Shown: piece by piece, positions 17,262-25,923 of the stretch
How the letters are laid out: each line of letters begins with the position of its first letter
How positions within the stretch are numbered: the first letter of the stretch is position 1
Assembly (NCBI GenBank): GCA_944376715.1
Contig: CALWDO010000026.1
Span: 1-40,212, forward strand
DNA: 40,212 bases
Reading direction: 5' to 3'
Source: an uncultured Lachnoclostridium sp.
GTDB lineage: Bacteria > Bacillota > Clostridia > Lachnospirales > Lachnospiraceae
The notes under the pieces: generated by a model
Seen by the model: the letters and a program-made list of their open reading frames with translations, nothing else
Database searches by the model: none
Told to the model about the DNA's origin: nothing
Made by a program: the position numbers and the translations under genes

Positions 17262-17735
17262 TTAGTCCTCCTCTTCCACCACCGTATCATGGAGCTCGCC
17301 TTCCACAATATCGATGTAGAGCTTTCCATCCAGGTGGTCGCACTCATGGCAGATGGCTCTGGCCAGGAGCTCCTGGCCTTCCAGCTCATACCATTCGCCG
17401 TCCTCGCCCATAAATCTTACGGTAACGTCATTAGGCCTGGTAACAGTTCCTGCTTTTCCCGGAACACTCAGGCATCCCTCGTCTCCCGTCTGGGAGCCGG
17501 ACGTCTTTACCACCTGCGGATTGACCATTACCAGCGGACCTTCTCCCACGTCAATCACTACGATCCGTTTCAAAACGCCCACCTGCGGCGCTGCCAGTCC
17601 CACGCCGTTAGCCTCATACATGGTCTCCAGCATATCGTCGATCAGTTCCCTGATCTTCGGAGTCACCTCTTTTACTTCTTTGCTCGTCTTCCGAAGGATC
17701 GGATCTCCTTCATATCTTAAATTCCGAATTGCCAT
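17262..17735 (-). CDS. def: Peptide deformylase
   Basis: This metalloenzyme removes the formyl group from new proteins. Three motifs are complete in 157 residues: GVGLAAPQ (44-51), EGCLS (86-90, Cys metal ligand) and HECDH (130-134, two His ligands and catalytic Glu). The length and EGCLSVPG form fit the type 1 enzymes. AGGAGG precedes the ATG. It sits between priA and fmt, the common order. Confidence 0.97.
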   Translation of the reverse strand: MAIRNLRYEGDPILRKTSKEVKEVTPKIRELIDDMLETMYEANGVGLAAPQVGVLKRIVVIDVGEGPLVMVNPQVVKTSGSQTGDEGCLSVPGKAGTVTRPNDVTVRFMGEDGEWYELEGQELLARAICHECDHLDGKLYIDIVEGELHDTVVEEED

Positions 17736-17749
17736 AATCTCCTCCTAAA

Positions 17750-19987
17750 TCAATATACATTTAACGGATTCCAGTCATACTGTATATGGACCTCCTCCCA
17801 TACGGTCTCCTGTTCCGTTTCTTTTTCCAGTTTCTGTTTTATCTTCAGAAGCGTCCCTTCACTCTGGTGCTTCAGATAAATCACTCTTCGGTAAATATCA
17901 TTTTTTTTCGCCAGCGCGGCTTTCGCCGGACCGATCACAGACACCCCCGGCACATCCAGGTCCCGGATATATGCGCCCAGTTTCTCTGCCTGTTCTTCCA
18001 GCAGTTCTTCTTCTCTGCAGGACAAATAGATTCCCAGCATACTGTATACCGGAGGATATCCCAGCAACGTCCGGTACAGTATCTCCTGTTCATAAAACCC
18101 TTCATAATCCTGTCTGGACGCGGCCTGAATACTGTAATGATCCGGTACATAGGTCTGAATCACCGCCTCTCCCGGAAGGTCCCTGCGCCCCGCACGGCCT
18201 ACTGCCTGGGTCAGCAGCTGGAAAGTCCTTTCCGACGCGCGGTAATCCGACGCATACAGTGAAAGATCCGCCGCCAGAACTCCCACCAGCGTCACCCCCG
18301 GAAAATCGTGTCCCTTCACAATCATCTGCGTACCTACCAGCACATCCGCCTGCCCTTTTCCAAAAGCTGTCAAAATCTTTTCATAGCTTTCCTTGCTTCT
18401 GGTAGTATCATAGTCCATCCGCAGCACTCTGGCGCCGGGAAATACTTTCTGTACTTCCCTTTCAATCTGCTGTGTTCCTGCCCGGAACCCTGATATATAC
18501 GGCGAACCGCAGGAGGGGCAGACCTTCGGCATCTCTGTCTCATATCCGCAGTAATGGCACCTCAGCCTGCCGTCCCCGTGCAGGGACAGCGCCACATCAC
18601 AGTGCGGACACCGGATAGCCTTTCCGCAGGAACGGCAGGATACAAATCCCGCCAGTCCTCTCCGGTTCAGGAAAAGCATAATCTGCTGGTGTTTTCTCAA
18701 CCGGTCCTCCATGGCTTCCCGAAGCTTCCGGCTGAAAATACTGCGGTTTCCGGCCCGCAGTTCCTCCCTCAGATCCACTACCGGCACCTGCGGAAGGCTT
18801 GCCTCCCCGATCCGTTCATGCAGCCGGTAATATCCATATTCCCCGGAACGCGCCCGGTAGTAGCTGTCCGTGGAGGGCGTAGCGCTTCCCAGCACTACGA
18901 AAGCCCCGCACATCCCGGCTCTTTGAATGGCAGTTTCCCGCGCGTCATAGCGGGGAACATTCTCGCTTTTATAAGAACTTTCATGTTCTTCATCTATAAT
19001 AATAATCCCTATGTGTAAAAAAGGTGTGAACAATGCGGAACGGGGTCCGATCATCACATCGATTTTTCCTTCCCTGGCCCGCAGGTACTGATCATACCGT
19101 TCTCCATCCGACAAACGGGAATGCATGACTGAAACCCGTTCTCCAAAGCGTTCATAAAACCGGCCGACAGTCTGGAATGTCAGGGCGATCTCCGGGATCA
19201 GCACGATCGCCTGCTTTTTTTCCCGGATCACCCGGTCGATCAATTCCATGTATACTTCTGTCTTTCCGCTCCCGGTCACTCCATGGAGCAGATATGTCCT
19301 GCCGCCCTCTTTTTTATAACTATTCCAGATCCCGTCTGCCGCCAGCCTCTGAGCCTGATTCAGCACTATGGTCCTGGGCTGTTTCGAAAAACGTCCCTCC
19401 AGCGGGTTTCGATAACGGGTACTGGATTCCACCCGCAGAACTCCTGCCTCCTGAAATCCCTGCAGTACCGAAGAAGTAATCTTCAGTTCCTTTACGGAAC
19501 GGTCATAATCCAGATGTCCTTCTCTGCTCTCCAGCAGAGCCTCCAGCAGGCGTTCTTTTGCGCGGTAATGTTTCCTGCGGCACTCTTCCAGTAAGCACTG
19601 TGCGGTCTCCCGGTTCGCGGTCAGCACGATCTTTCGTTCCTGCCTCTGCCGGATCCTCTGTTTTACCGGGAGCACTGTCTTCAGCGCCTGATTCATGGTT
19701 GACCCGTAAGTCTCTTTCATCCAGGCCGCCAATGCGATCAACTGCGATTCGGCTGGCACGCTGCCGGGCACGATCCCGGTCAGCGCCTTTATCTTCTCGG
19801 AAGGGTAATCCGGTACGTCGGCGCCTCCCACCACGTATCCTTTCATCGGACGGTTGCCCGTCCCGAACGGGAAATTCACCTGCATGCCAATCCGGATCCG
19901 TCCTTTTAGTTCCGGAGGTACCCGATACTGAAAGATCCGATCCAGCTTTTCGTGGGAAATATCCACGATGACATTGACGAACTCCAT
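17750..19987 (-). CDS. priA: Primosomal protein N' (replication restart helicase PriA)
   Basis: PriA is a superfamily 2 3'-5' helicase that reloads the replisome at stalled forks. In 745 residues: N-terminal 3'-DNA-binding domain (1-105), Walker A GVTGSGKT (236-243), DEEH box (332-335), and a zinc region with eight Cys in four CxxC pairs (CRSCGKAIRCPHC and CHYCGYETEMPKVCPSC). The C-terminal helicase motifs include QAVGRAGR. Length is normal. It begins 2 bp after the murE stop. Confidence 0.97.
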   Translation of the reverse strand: MEFVNVIVDISHEKLDRIFQYRVPPELKGRIRIGMQVNFPFGTGNRPMKGYVVGGADVPDYPSEKIKALTGIVPGSVPAESQLIALAAWMKETYGSTMNQALKTVLPVKQRIRQRQERKIVLTANRETAQCLLEECRRKHYRAKERLLEALLESREGHLDYDRSVKELKITSSVLQGFQEAGVLRVESSTRYRNPLEGRFSKQPRTIVLNQAQRLAADGIWNSYKKEGGRTYLLHGVTGSGKTEVYMELIDRVIREKKQAIVLIPEIALTFQTVGRFYERFGERVSVMHSRLSDGERYDQYLRAREGKIDVMIGPRSALFTPFLHIGIIIIDEEHESSYKSENVPRYDARETAIQRAGMCGAFVVLGSATPSTDSYYRARSGEYGYYRLHERIGEASLPQVPVVDLREELRAGNRSIFSRKLREAMEDRLRKHQQIMLFLNRRGLAGFVSCRSCGKAIRCPHCDVALSLHGDGRLRCHYCGYETEMPKVCPSCGSPYISGFRAGTQQIEREVQKVFPGARVLRMDYDTTRSKESYEKILTAFGKGQADVLVGTQMIVKGHDFPGVTLVGVLAADLSLYASDYRASERTFQLLTQAVGRAGRRDLPGEAVIQTYVPDHYSIQAASRQDYEGFYEQEILYRTLLGYPPVYSMLGIYLSCREEELLEEQAEKLGAYIRDLDVPGVSVIGPAKAALAKKNDIYRRVIYLKHQSEGTLLKIKQKLEKETEQETVWEEVHIQYDWNPLNVY

Positions 19988-19989
19988 CC

Positions 19990-21474
19990 TTATTTTCCTT
20001 TCTTCTGTTCTTCCGCCAGTTCTTCCAGGACTTCCCGGATCAGGACTCTCTCATCCATCGGATATTTGACCCCTTTGATCTCCTGGTAATCCTCATGTCC
20101 TTTTCCGGCCAGGACGATCACATCTCCTTTCCTGCCATGGGAGATCACATAACGGATCGCTTCTTTGCGGTCTTTGATTTCTACGTATTTTCCGTCCGTC
20201 TTCGCCATGCCGATCTTAATATCGTCAATGATCGCCTGGGGATCTTCATATCTGGGGTTATCCGACGTGATCACAGTCAGATCCGCCAGTCTGCCGGACA
20301 CCTCTCCCATCTCATACCTGCGGAGCTTGGAACGGTTCCCTCCGCAGCCGAACACGCATACCAGCCGCTCCGGATGATATTCTCTCAGTGTTTCCAGCAG
20401 GCTCTCAAGACTCATGGCATTGTGCGCATAGTCAATCATCAGGATGAATTCATCCGACACCTTGACCATCTCGATCCGGCCTTTGACCTTCACTACCCGA
20501 AGCGCTTCTTTCAGGTCGGCTTCCGCCACCTTAAAATGCTCGCACACCGCAATGGCAACCAGAGAATTATATACGCTGAATTTACCCGGGATGTCGATCT
20601 CCACATCCATATTGACTTTTCCGGACACCCGGTAACGGACTCCCATATATCCCGGGCGTCCTATCAGCTCCATATTCGACGCGCGGTAATCCGCTTTTTC
20701 TGAAAATCCAATCGTCTCTAATTCACAAGTATGTCCCTGCAGTACCATATCGAAATGAGGATCATCCACATTTGCGATGCCAATACGGCACTGTTTGAAT
20801 AAAAGGCCTTTGCATGCCGCATATTCTTCAAAGCTTGCATGCTCGCCCGGTCCGATATGGTCCGGAGACAGATTCGTAAATATCCCGATCTCAAACGGGA
20901 TTCCCGCTGTCCGGTGCATCATAAGTCCCTGAGAGGAAACTTCCATCACACATACCTGACATCCTTCTGTCACCATACGGGCAAAATATTCCTGGATCTG
21001 CCAGGATTCCGGCGTCGTATGGCTGGCCGGAATATGTTTCTCTCCGATGATGATCTCAATCGTCCCGATCAGTCCCACCTTGTATCCCGCGTGTTCCAGG
21101 ATCCCCTTTACCATATAGGTGGTCGTCGTCTTTCCTTTGGTCCCGGTGACGCCGATCACTTTCATCTTGTCTGCAGGATGATCAAACCATGCCGCGGAAA
21201 GAAGAGCCAGCGCATACCGGGTATCCTTTACCAGGATCAACGTCACCCGGTCCGGGACTGTCACCGGGCGTTCCGCCACGACCGCCGCCGCTCCTTTCTG
21301 CACAATCTCGTCCACATGTTCATGACTGTCATAAGAAGCCCCTTTGACACACACGAACAGACATCCTTCTGTTACTTTCCGGGTATCGCAGACCAGATCG
21401 CTGACCGTCCGGTCCGTATCCCCTTTTATCACTTCATACTGTAAGCCTTCCAGCAATTCCGAAACTGTTTTCAT
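19990..21474 (-). CDS. murE: UDP-MurNAc-tripeptide ligase, meso-DAP adding
   Basis: MurE adds the third stem-peptide residue in peptidoglycan synthesis. The 494-residue protein has the ATP loop GTKGKTT (111-117), the region of the carbamoylated Lys (YAACKGLLF, Lys 222) and the DNPR motif (405-408, TSDNPRYEDP) that marks enzymes using meso-diaminopimelate rather than lysine. GGAAGGAGGAG precedes the ATG. It heads the long leftward operon with a canonical promoter at 21539-21567 and is divergent from arcC. Confidence 0.96.
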   Translation of the reverse strand: MKTVSELLEGLQYEVIKGDTDRTVSDLVCDTRKVTEGCLFVCVKGASYDSHEHVDEIVQKGAAAVVAERPVTVPDRVTLILVKDTRYALALLSAAWFDHPADKMKVIGVTGTKGKTTTTYMVKGILEHAGYKVGLIGTIEIIIGEKHIPASHTTPESWQIQEYFARMVTEGCQVCVMEVSSQGLMMHRTAGIPFEIGIFTNLSPDHIGPGEHASFEEYAACKGLLFKQCRIGIANVDDPHFDMVLQGHTCELETIGFSEKADYRASNMELIGRPGYMGVRYRVSGKVNMDVEIDIPGKFSVYNSLVAIAVCEHFKVAEADLKEALRVVKVKGRIEMVKVSDEFILMIDYAHNAMSLESLLETLREYHPERLVCVFGCGGNRSKLRRYEMGEVSGRLADLTVITSDNPRYEDPQAIIDDIKIGMAKTDGKYVEIKDRKEAIRYVISHGRKGDVIVLAGKGHEDYQEIKGVKYPMDERVLIREVLEELAEEQKKGK

Positions 21475-21538
21475 TGTCTCCTCCTTCCGCCGTCCAGGGC
21501 GGAGTTCTGCGTTCCATTACATTTTGCACACTGGGCTC

Positions 21539-21567
21539 ATTATACCATACCCGGGCGGGTCTTGCAA
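21539..21567 (-). promoter_or_regulatory. murE operon promoter (TTGCAA-17-TATAAT)
   Basis: On the minus strand TTGCAA (21567-21562), 17 bp, then a perfect TATAAT (21544-21539). The -35 hexamer is palindromic and is also the -35 of the divergent arcC promoter. A small dyad ACCCG-GG-CGGGT (21549-21560) lies in the spacer. Confidence 0.8.
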
Positions 21568-21590
21568 TTTTCCTTTGCTGCTTATATAAT
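21562..21590 (+). promoter_or_regulatory. arcC promoter (TTGCAA-17-TATAAT)
   Basis: On the plus strand the same TTGCAA (21562-21567), 17 bp, then a perfect TATAAT (21585-21590), 36 bp before the arcC ATG. Both directions have ideal spacing. Confidence 0.8.
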
Positions 21591-21625
21591 GGACTCAAAT
21601 TAAACAGAAAACGAGGTATCTCCTT

Positions 21626-22555
21626 ATGAAGAAAAAGAAAGTCGTCGTCGCTCTCGGGCACAAAGCGCTGGGCGCCACGCTTCCGGAACAGCAGTCCGCT
21701 GTCAGACATGCCGCCAAAGCTATTGCGGATCTGGTGGAAGCCGACTGCCAGGTAGTGATCTCCCACAGCAACGCTCCTCAGGTAGGCATGATTCATACGG
21801 CTATGAATGAATTTGGAAAACAGCACCCGGGCTATACATTCGCTCCCATGTCTGTCTGCTCGGCCATGAGCCAGGGCTACATCGGCTACGACCTGCAGAA
21901 TGCTATCCGGGAGGAACTGTTGAACCGCGGTATCTCCTGCCCGGTCGCCACGATCCTGACACAGGTTGTCGTCAATCCATATGATGATTCTTTTTATAAA
22001 CCGGTGAAAATCATCGGACGCGTGATGACCAGGGAAGAAGCAGACGCAGAAGAAGAAAAAGGAAATTATGTGGTAAAAACAGAAGGGGGGTATCGACGTA
22101 TCGTCTCCGCGCCCAAGCCGGAAGACATCGTCGAAATCGAAGCCATCCGCACACTTTCAGACGCCGGACAGGTAGTGATTGCCTGCGGCGGAGGCGGCAT
22201 CCCGGTACTGAGACAGGGCAACCGCCTGAAAGGAGCCAGCGCCGTGATTGAAAAAGATCTGGCCAGCGGACGACTGGCAGAACTTCTGGACGCAGATATG
22301 CTGCTTCTGCTTACCGGAGAAAAGAAACTGTATCTGAACTACGGCAAAGAGAACAGCCAGCCGCTGGACACGCTGTCCGTGGAAAAGGCCCGGACTTACA
22401 TCGCCGAAGGCCAGTTCCAGGAAGGCTCCATTCTTCCGAAAGTAGTAGCCGCCGTTTCGTTTGTATCCGGCAAACCCGGACGTGTCACCGTCATTGCGGA
22501 TCTGGACGACGCGAAGGCGGCCATGGAAGAAAAGGCCGGCACTATTATCCGGTAA
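21626..22555 (+). CDS. arcC: Carbamate kinase
   Basis: Carbamate kinase makes ATP from carbamoyl phosphate and ADP, giving carbamate, or runs in reverse. The 309-residue protein belongs to the amino-acid kinase family and has VISHSNAPQVGMIH, SVCSAMSQGYIGYDLQNAI and VIACGGGGIPV (the family's glycine-rich signature). The first phosphate-binding loop reads VVVALGHKALGATLPEQ instead of the usual ALGGNAL. AGGT lies upstream of the ATG. No arginine deiminase or ornithine carbamoyltransferase gene is nearby, so the carbamoyl phosphate source is unknown. Confidence 0.9.
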   Translation: MKKKKVVVALGHKALGATLPEQQSAVRHAAKAIADLVEADCQVVISHSNAPQVGMIHTAMNEFGKQHPGYTFAPMSVCSAMSQGYIGYDLQNAIREELLNRGISCPVATILTQVVVNPYDDSFYKPVKIIGRVMTREEADAEEEKGNYVVKTEGGYRRIVSAPKPEDIVEIEAIRTLSDAGQVVIACGGGGIPVLRQGNRLKGASAVIEKDLASGRLAELLDADMLLLLTGEKKLYLNYGKENSQPLDTLSVEKARTYIAEGQFQEGSILPKVVAAVSFVSGKPGRVTVIADLDDAKAAMEEKAGTIIR

Positions 22556-22569
22556 CGGCCATTATATCA

Positions 22570-23334
22570 TCAGTGGTTTTTATCATAAATAATTTTCAGG
22601 CCTTTCAGCAGTAACGCATCATCTAAAATGATATCGTGGCGGCAATGGGGTATCAGCGCTTTCGCCAGTCCTCCGGTCGCCACGATTGTCAGCTTCTGCC
22701 CCATTTCTTCTTCCATGCGGTCAAGCATTCCGTCAATCAGCGCCGCATTTCCATAAAACACACCGCTCTTCATACAATCGATCGTATTTTTCCCGATCAA
22801 ACGGGCAGGCGGCTCTAGGCTGATCTTTGGAAGCTGCGCCGTTCTGGCTGTCAGGGTATCTGCTGCGATTCTCATTCCGGGAATAATCGCCCCTCCGATA
22901 TAATTCTTCTTCTCATCCACTACGCAGATAGTCGTCGCGGTACCCATATCAATGATCGCCGCCGGCACCGGATACTCGTGTACCACTGCCACCGCATTGA
23001 CGATACGGTCGCTGCCCACTTCCCTGGGATTATCCATGATAATATTCAGCCCGGTCTTTACCCCCGGTCCTACCACCATGACCTCTTTTCCCAGTACCTT
23101 CTCCACAGAACGTTTCACGATATTAGTGACCGGCGGTACCACCGACGAGATAATGCCCCCTTCCAGTCTGGAAAAATGAATATCGTATAATTCCAGCACG
23201 TTTTTAAAGCTGATGGCATACTCCAGTTCCGTCCTGGTCGAAACCGTTGACAACCTCTCTACAAAACAGATCTTATCTCCATCAATACATCCTACGACTA
23301 TATTTGTATTTCCAATATCTACTGCAAGTATCAT
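22570..23334 (-). CDS. coaX: Type III pantothenate kinase
   Basis: CoaX phosphorylates pantothenate, the first step to CoA. In 254 residues the ASKHA fold is marked by AVDIGNTNIVVG (phosphate 1), GSDRIVNAVAV, IDMGTATTICVVD (phosphate 2) and ATGGLAK (adenosine loop). The length is usual. GGGAG precedes the ATG. It is divergent from coaBC, so two CoA steps share the intergenic region 23335-23459; convergent with arcC. Confidence 0.96.
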   Translation of the reverse strand: MILAVDIGNTNIVVGCIDGDKICFVERLSTVSTRTELEYAISFKNVLELYDIHFSRLEGGIISSVVPPVTNIVKRSVEKVLGKEVMVVGPGVKTGLNIIMDNPREVGSDRIVNAVAVVHEYPVPAAIIDMGTATTICVVDEKKNYIGGAIIPGMRIAADTLTARTAQLPKISLEPPARLIGKNTIDCMKSGVFYGNAALIDGMLDRMEEEMGQKLTIVATGGLAKALIPHCRHDIILDDALLLKGLKIIYDKNH

Positions 23335-23419
23335 GTTATCTCCCTCTTTTCCAATCTTGAGACATTCGGATACTGTCTCCTCATATCAACATATAATGTA
23401 ACACATCCCGTCTGTTTTG

Positions 23420-23428
23420 TGATATACT
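23420..23428 (+). promoter_or_regulatory. Extended -10 of coaBC (TG-A-TATACT)
   Basis: TGATATACT lies 31 bp before the coaBC ATG; no clear -35 is present. Confidence 0.4.
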
Positions 23429-23459
23429 TTTTTTAAATATACACTTCTGGAGGCTCACT

Positions 23460-24653
23460 ATGCTGAAAAATAAATATGTCGTCCTGGGTGTGACCGGAAG
23501 CATCGCGGCCTACAAAGCCGCTTCTCTCGCCAGCGCCCTGACAAAGCTGCACTGTGACGTGCAGGTGATCATGACTGCCAACGCAGTCAATTTCATTAAT
23601 CCTGTCACATTTGAAACTTTGACCGGCAGAAAGTGCCTGGTAGATACTTTTGACAGAAACTTTTCTTTTGAGGTTGAACATATCTCTGTAGCCAAACGGG
23701 CAGATCTGGTCATGGTGGCCCCCGCTTCCGCCAATGTCATCGGGAAACTGGCCCACGGCATCGCCGACGACATGCTGACTACCACCTTAATGGCGTGTAC
23801 CTGTCCGAAACTGATTTCTCCTGCCATGAATACGGCTATGTATGAGAATCCGGTTCTGCAGGACAATCTCCATCTGCTGAAAAAATACGGATACCAGATC
23901 ATAGAACCGGCGTCCGGTCATCTGGCATGCGGAGACAGCGGGAAAGGAAAAATGCCGGAGCCGGATGAGTTATTGTCCTGGATCCTGAAAGAAATCGCCT
24001 ATAAAAAAGATCTGACAGGGAAAAAGATTCTGGTCACCGCCGGGCCCACTCAGGAGTCCATTGATCCGGTGCGGTTTATCACCAACCATTCCAGCGGCAA
24101 GATGGGATATGCCATTGCCCGTGCCGCCATGCTGCGCGGCGCTGACGTAACGCTGGTAACCGGCCCGGTATCCATTGCTCCTCCGCCTTTTGTGCGCGTT
24201 GTTCCGGTTCTGTCCGCAGAGGACATGTTTCAGGCCGTCACCTCTGTATCTGACAGCCAGGACGCCATCATCAAGGCTGCCGCGGTGGCCGATTATACGC
24301 CGCTCTCTGTCAGCGACCAGAAAGTCAAAAAGAAAGATGGAGACATGAGCATTGAGCTCAAGAGGACAAAAGACATTTTAAAGTTTCTCGGTGAACACAA
24401 ACCCGATGGACAGTTCCTGTGCGGTTTCTCCATGGAAACAGAAAACATGCTTCAGAATTCCCGGAAAAAACTGGAGCAGAAACATGTGGATATGATCGTT
24501 GCCAACAGCCTTCGTACCGACGGAGCCGGATTTGGCACTGATACGAACGTAGTGACACTGATCACCAGGGACAGGGAAGAGGAACTTCCTATCATGAGCA
24601 AGGACGAAGTGGCACACCAGATTCTGAACCGGATCTTCCCCGCTTCATGCTGA
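23460..24653 (+). CDS. coaBC: Bifunctional phosphopantothenoylcysteine decarboxylase / phosphopantothenate-cysteine ligase
   Basis: CoaBC makes phosphopantetheine from phosphopantothenate and cysteine. The 397-residue protein has an FMN-dependent CoaC half (1-180) with active His 74, PAMNTAMYENP (121-131) and substrate-recognition Cys 157 in ACGDSGKGKMPEP. The CoaB half (about 190-397) has TAGPTQESIDPVRFITNHSSGKMG and the KVKKKDGDMSIEL lysine motif. TGGAGG lies 6 nt upstream of the ATG. Followed by a strong terminator; divergent from coaX. Confidence 0.97.
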   Translation: MLKNKYVVLGVTGSIAAYKAASLASALTKLHCDVQVIMTANAVNFINPVTFETLTGRKCLVDTFDRNFSFEVEHISVAKRADLVMVAPASANVIGKLAHGIADDMLTTTLMACTCPKLISPAMNTAMYENPVLQDNLHLLKKYGYQIIEPASGHLACGDSGKGKMPEPDELLSWILKEIAYKKDLTGKKILVTAGPTQESIDPVRFITNHSSGKMGYAIARAAMLRGADVTLVTGPVSIAPPPFVRVVPVLSAEDMFQAVTSVSDSQDAIIKAAAVADYTPLSVSDQKVKKKDGDMSIELKRTKDILKFLGEHKPDGQFLCGFSMETENMLQNSRKKLEQKHVDMIVANSLRTDGAGFGTDTNVVTLITRDREEELPIMSKDEVAHQILNRIFPASC

Positions 24654-24672
24654 CAGACTGAAAAGGCCGTAT

Positions 24673-24709
24673 CCGGGACAGAATCGCTGTCCCGGCAGGG
24701 CCCTTTTTT
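24673..24709 (+). terminator. Intrinsic terminator after coaBC
   Basis: CCGGGACAG-aatcg-CTGTCCCGG (24673-24695) followed, after cagggccc, by TTTTTT (24704-24709). The flanks AAAAGGCC and GGGCCCTTTT may extend the stem. Confidence 0.8.
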
Positions 24710-24712
24710 CTC

Positions 24713-25558
24713 TTAAAAATCTTTTTCTTTCCCCGCTTTAAACACGCCGATCATCTCTCTGGTCAGACTGACTCCGTCGTCCTCCATGGGAATCTCTTCC
24801 CGTTCAAACCACTGTCCCACCGACAGTTCATTTGTGTCCAGAGTGATTGTAGTGTCTCCGTCCACCTCACAGAAAAAACCGCACAGAAGCGTGGAGGTAA
24901 AAGACCAGGGCTGGCTTTTATAATAACGGATATTCTTTACTTTCAACCCCACTTCTTCCATCACTTCTCTGGCCACAGTCTCTTCCAGAGTCTCGCCAAT
25001 CTCTGTAAATCCGGCCACCAGTGCATAATTAACCGTGCGTCCTTCCCGCGGCGCGTATTTGGTCAGCAGAAGCCGATTCCCATCCGTCACCGCCACGATG
25101 ACTCCCGGACAGATCTTGGGATAAACCGTATTGCCGCATTCCCTGCACCGTACCATCCGCTCCGCAAAATCCGGCGTCAAGGGTTTGCCGCAGCGGCCGC
25201 AATAACGGTTGGCGCGATACCATTCGTCCAGCTGTTCTCCGGTAATCCCGGCAAAAGCAAGATAACGTGGACGCGCTGTCCGGAAGACGGATGAACTCTC
25301 CCATTCATATCCTTCCGGCGCAATATCCAGTCCCTCTTTCAGGAGGAAAAAGTGCTCGCCGCTGACGCTGAACAGATAGGTCAGATCCGGATCCATATGT
25401 TCATCTATAATCTCTTTTAACTTCGGGTAACGGATCTGTCCGTTCTCGAACCGGCAGAGTACTTCTCTCTCCCGGTAAATCAAAATCCAATCTTCGGCTC
25501 CCGGTTCCATCTCCACATAATGATTGTCAAATTTCTTAGGCGCAATATCCTGTATCAT
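24713..25558 (-). CDS. nudC: NAD(+) diphosphatase, NudC type
   Basis: NudC hydrolyses NAD(H) to NMN(H) and AMP and can remove NAD caps from RNA. In 281 residues: a zinc ribbon with Cys 120, 123, 138 and 141, the Nudix box (183-205, ending REVMEEVGL), and the NudC motif SQPW at 215-218. The motif continues SQPWSFTSTLL, where SQPWPFPxS is the usual form, so it is slightly degenerate. GGAGG lies 9 nt before the ATG. Own promoter at 25661-25689. Confidence 0.92.
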   Translation of the reverse strand: MIQDIAPKKFDNHYVEMEPGAEDWILIYREREVLCRFENGQIRYPKLKEIIDEHMDPDLTYLFSVSGEHFFLLKEGLDIAPEGYEWESSSVFRTARPRYLAFAGITGEQLDEWYRANRYCGRCGKPLTPDFAERMVRCRECGNTVYPKICPGVIVAVTDGNRLLLTKYAPREGRTVNYALVAGFTEIGETLEETVAREVMEEVGLKVKNIRYYKSQPWSFTSTLLCGFFCEVDGDTTITLDTNELSVGQWFEREEIPMEDDGVSLTREMIGVFKAGKEKDF

Positions 25559-25609
25559 AGTTCCAGTCCTCCGCTTTCTCTGATGTAATTTTCCGAACTT
25601 TCACGGATC

Positions 25610-25652
25610 GAGGCGGTCTCTTCCGGTGACAGCCGGCAATTTTCACCGCCTC
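25610..25652 (-). other. Stem-loop in nudC 5' leader
   Basis: On the minus strand GAGGCGGT (25652-25645) pairs with ACCGCCTC (25617-25610); an inner CCGG/CCGG pair lies between. It sits in the 5' untranslated region of nudC. Confidence 0.4.
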
Positions 25653-25660
25653 ACCGTAAT

Positions 25661-25689
25661 ATTATAATCGTCTGTTTTCGTTCATGCAA
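25661..25689 (-). promoter_or_regulatory. nudC promoter (TTGCAT-17-TATAAT)
   Basis: Minus strand: TTGCAT (25689-25684), 17 bp, TATAAT (25666-25661). The leader to the nudC ATG is about 95 nt. Confidence 0.7.
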
Positions 25690-25736
25690 TCATACATCTG
25701 CATTTTATGCTTTTTTCAGAAATGTACGGAAAGCTC

Positions 25737-25765
25737 TTGCATGTCCATATGGACATGTGTATAAT
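25737..25765 (+). promoter_or_regulatory. folT promoter (TTGCAT-17-TATAAT) with 18-bp palindrome
   Basis: TTGCAT (25737-25742), 17 bp, TATAAT (25760-25765). A perfect 18-bp palindrome, CATGTCCATATGGACATG (25740-25757), overlaps the -35 and fills the spacer, the position of a repressor operator. It is upstream of the THF riboswitch. Together with the nudC promoter this accounts for most of the gene-free stretch 25559-25923. Confidence 0.75.
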
Positions 25766-25766
25766 G

Positions 25767-25880
25767 AAGCATCATGCGAAGTAGAATCCGACGCGTCAAG
25801 TGTCCGTGGATGGGGAGTTGTCACGGGACGAAAAGCCGGACGAGCTTACGATGTCTGATTCGCACCCGTTGCTGCATATG
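25767..25880 (+). ncRNA. Tetrahydrofolate riboswitch
   Basis: The leader of folT matches the class I THF riboswitch. GTAGAATCC begins the aptamer. The GUCCGUG / CACGGGAC helix (P3) closes a loop with ATGGGGAGTTGT. ACGAA follows, and GAATC pairs with the distal GATTC (P2) before CGCACCCGTTGC. A short TACAT-ctcag-ATGTA hairpin and AGGAGG follow; no T-run is seen, so control is probably at translation initiation. The downstream ECF S-component is therefore a folate transporter. Confidence 0.88.
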
Positions 25881-25923
25881 AGTACATCTCAGATGTAGTA
25901 CGCAGATTCAGGAGGTGTATTTT

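Noticed and set aside
22556-22569. Terminator between arcC and coaX
   Set aside because: No stem of useful length followed by a T-run was found in either direction.
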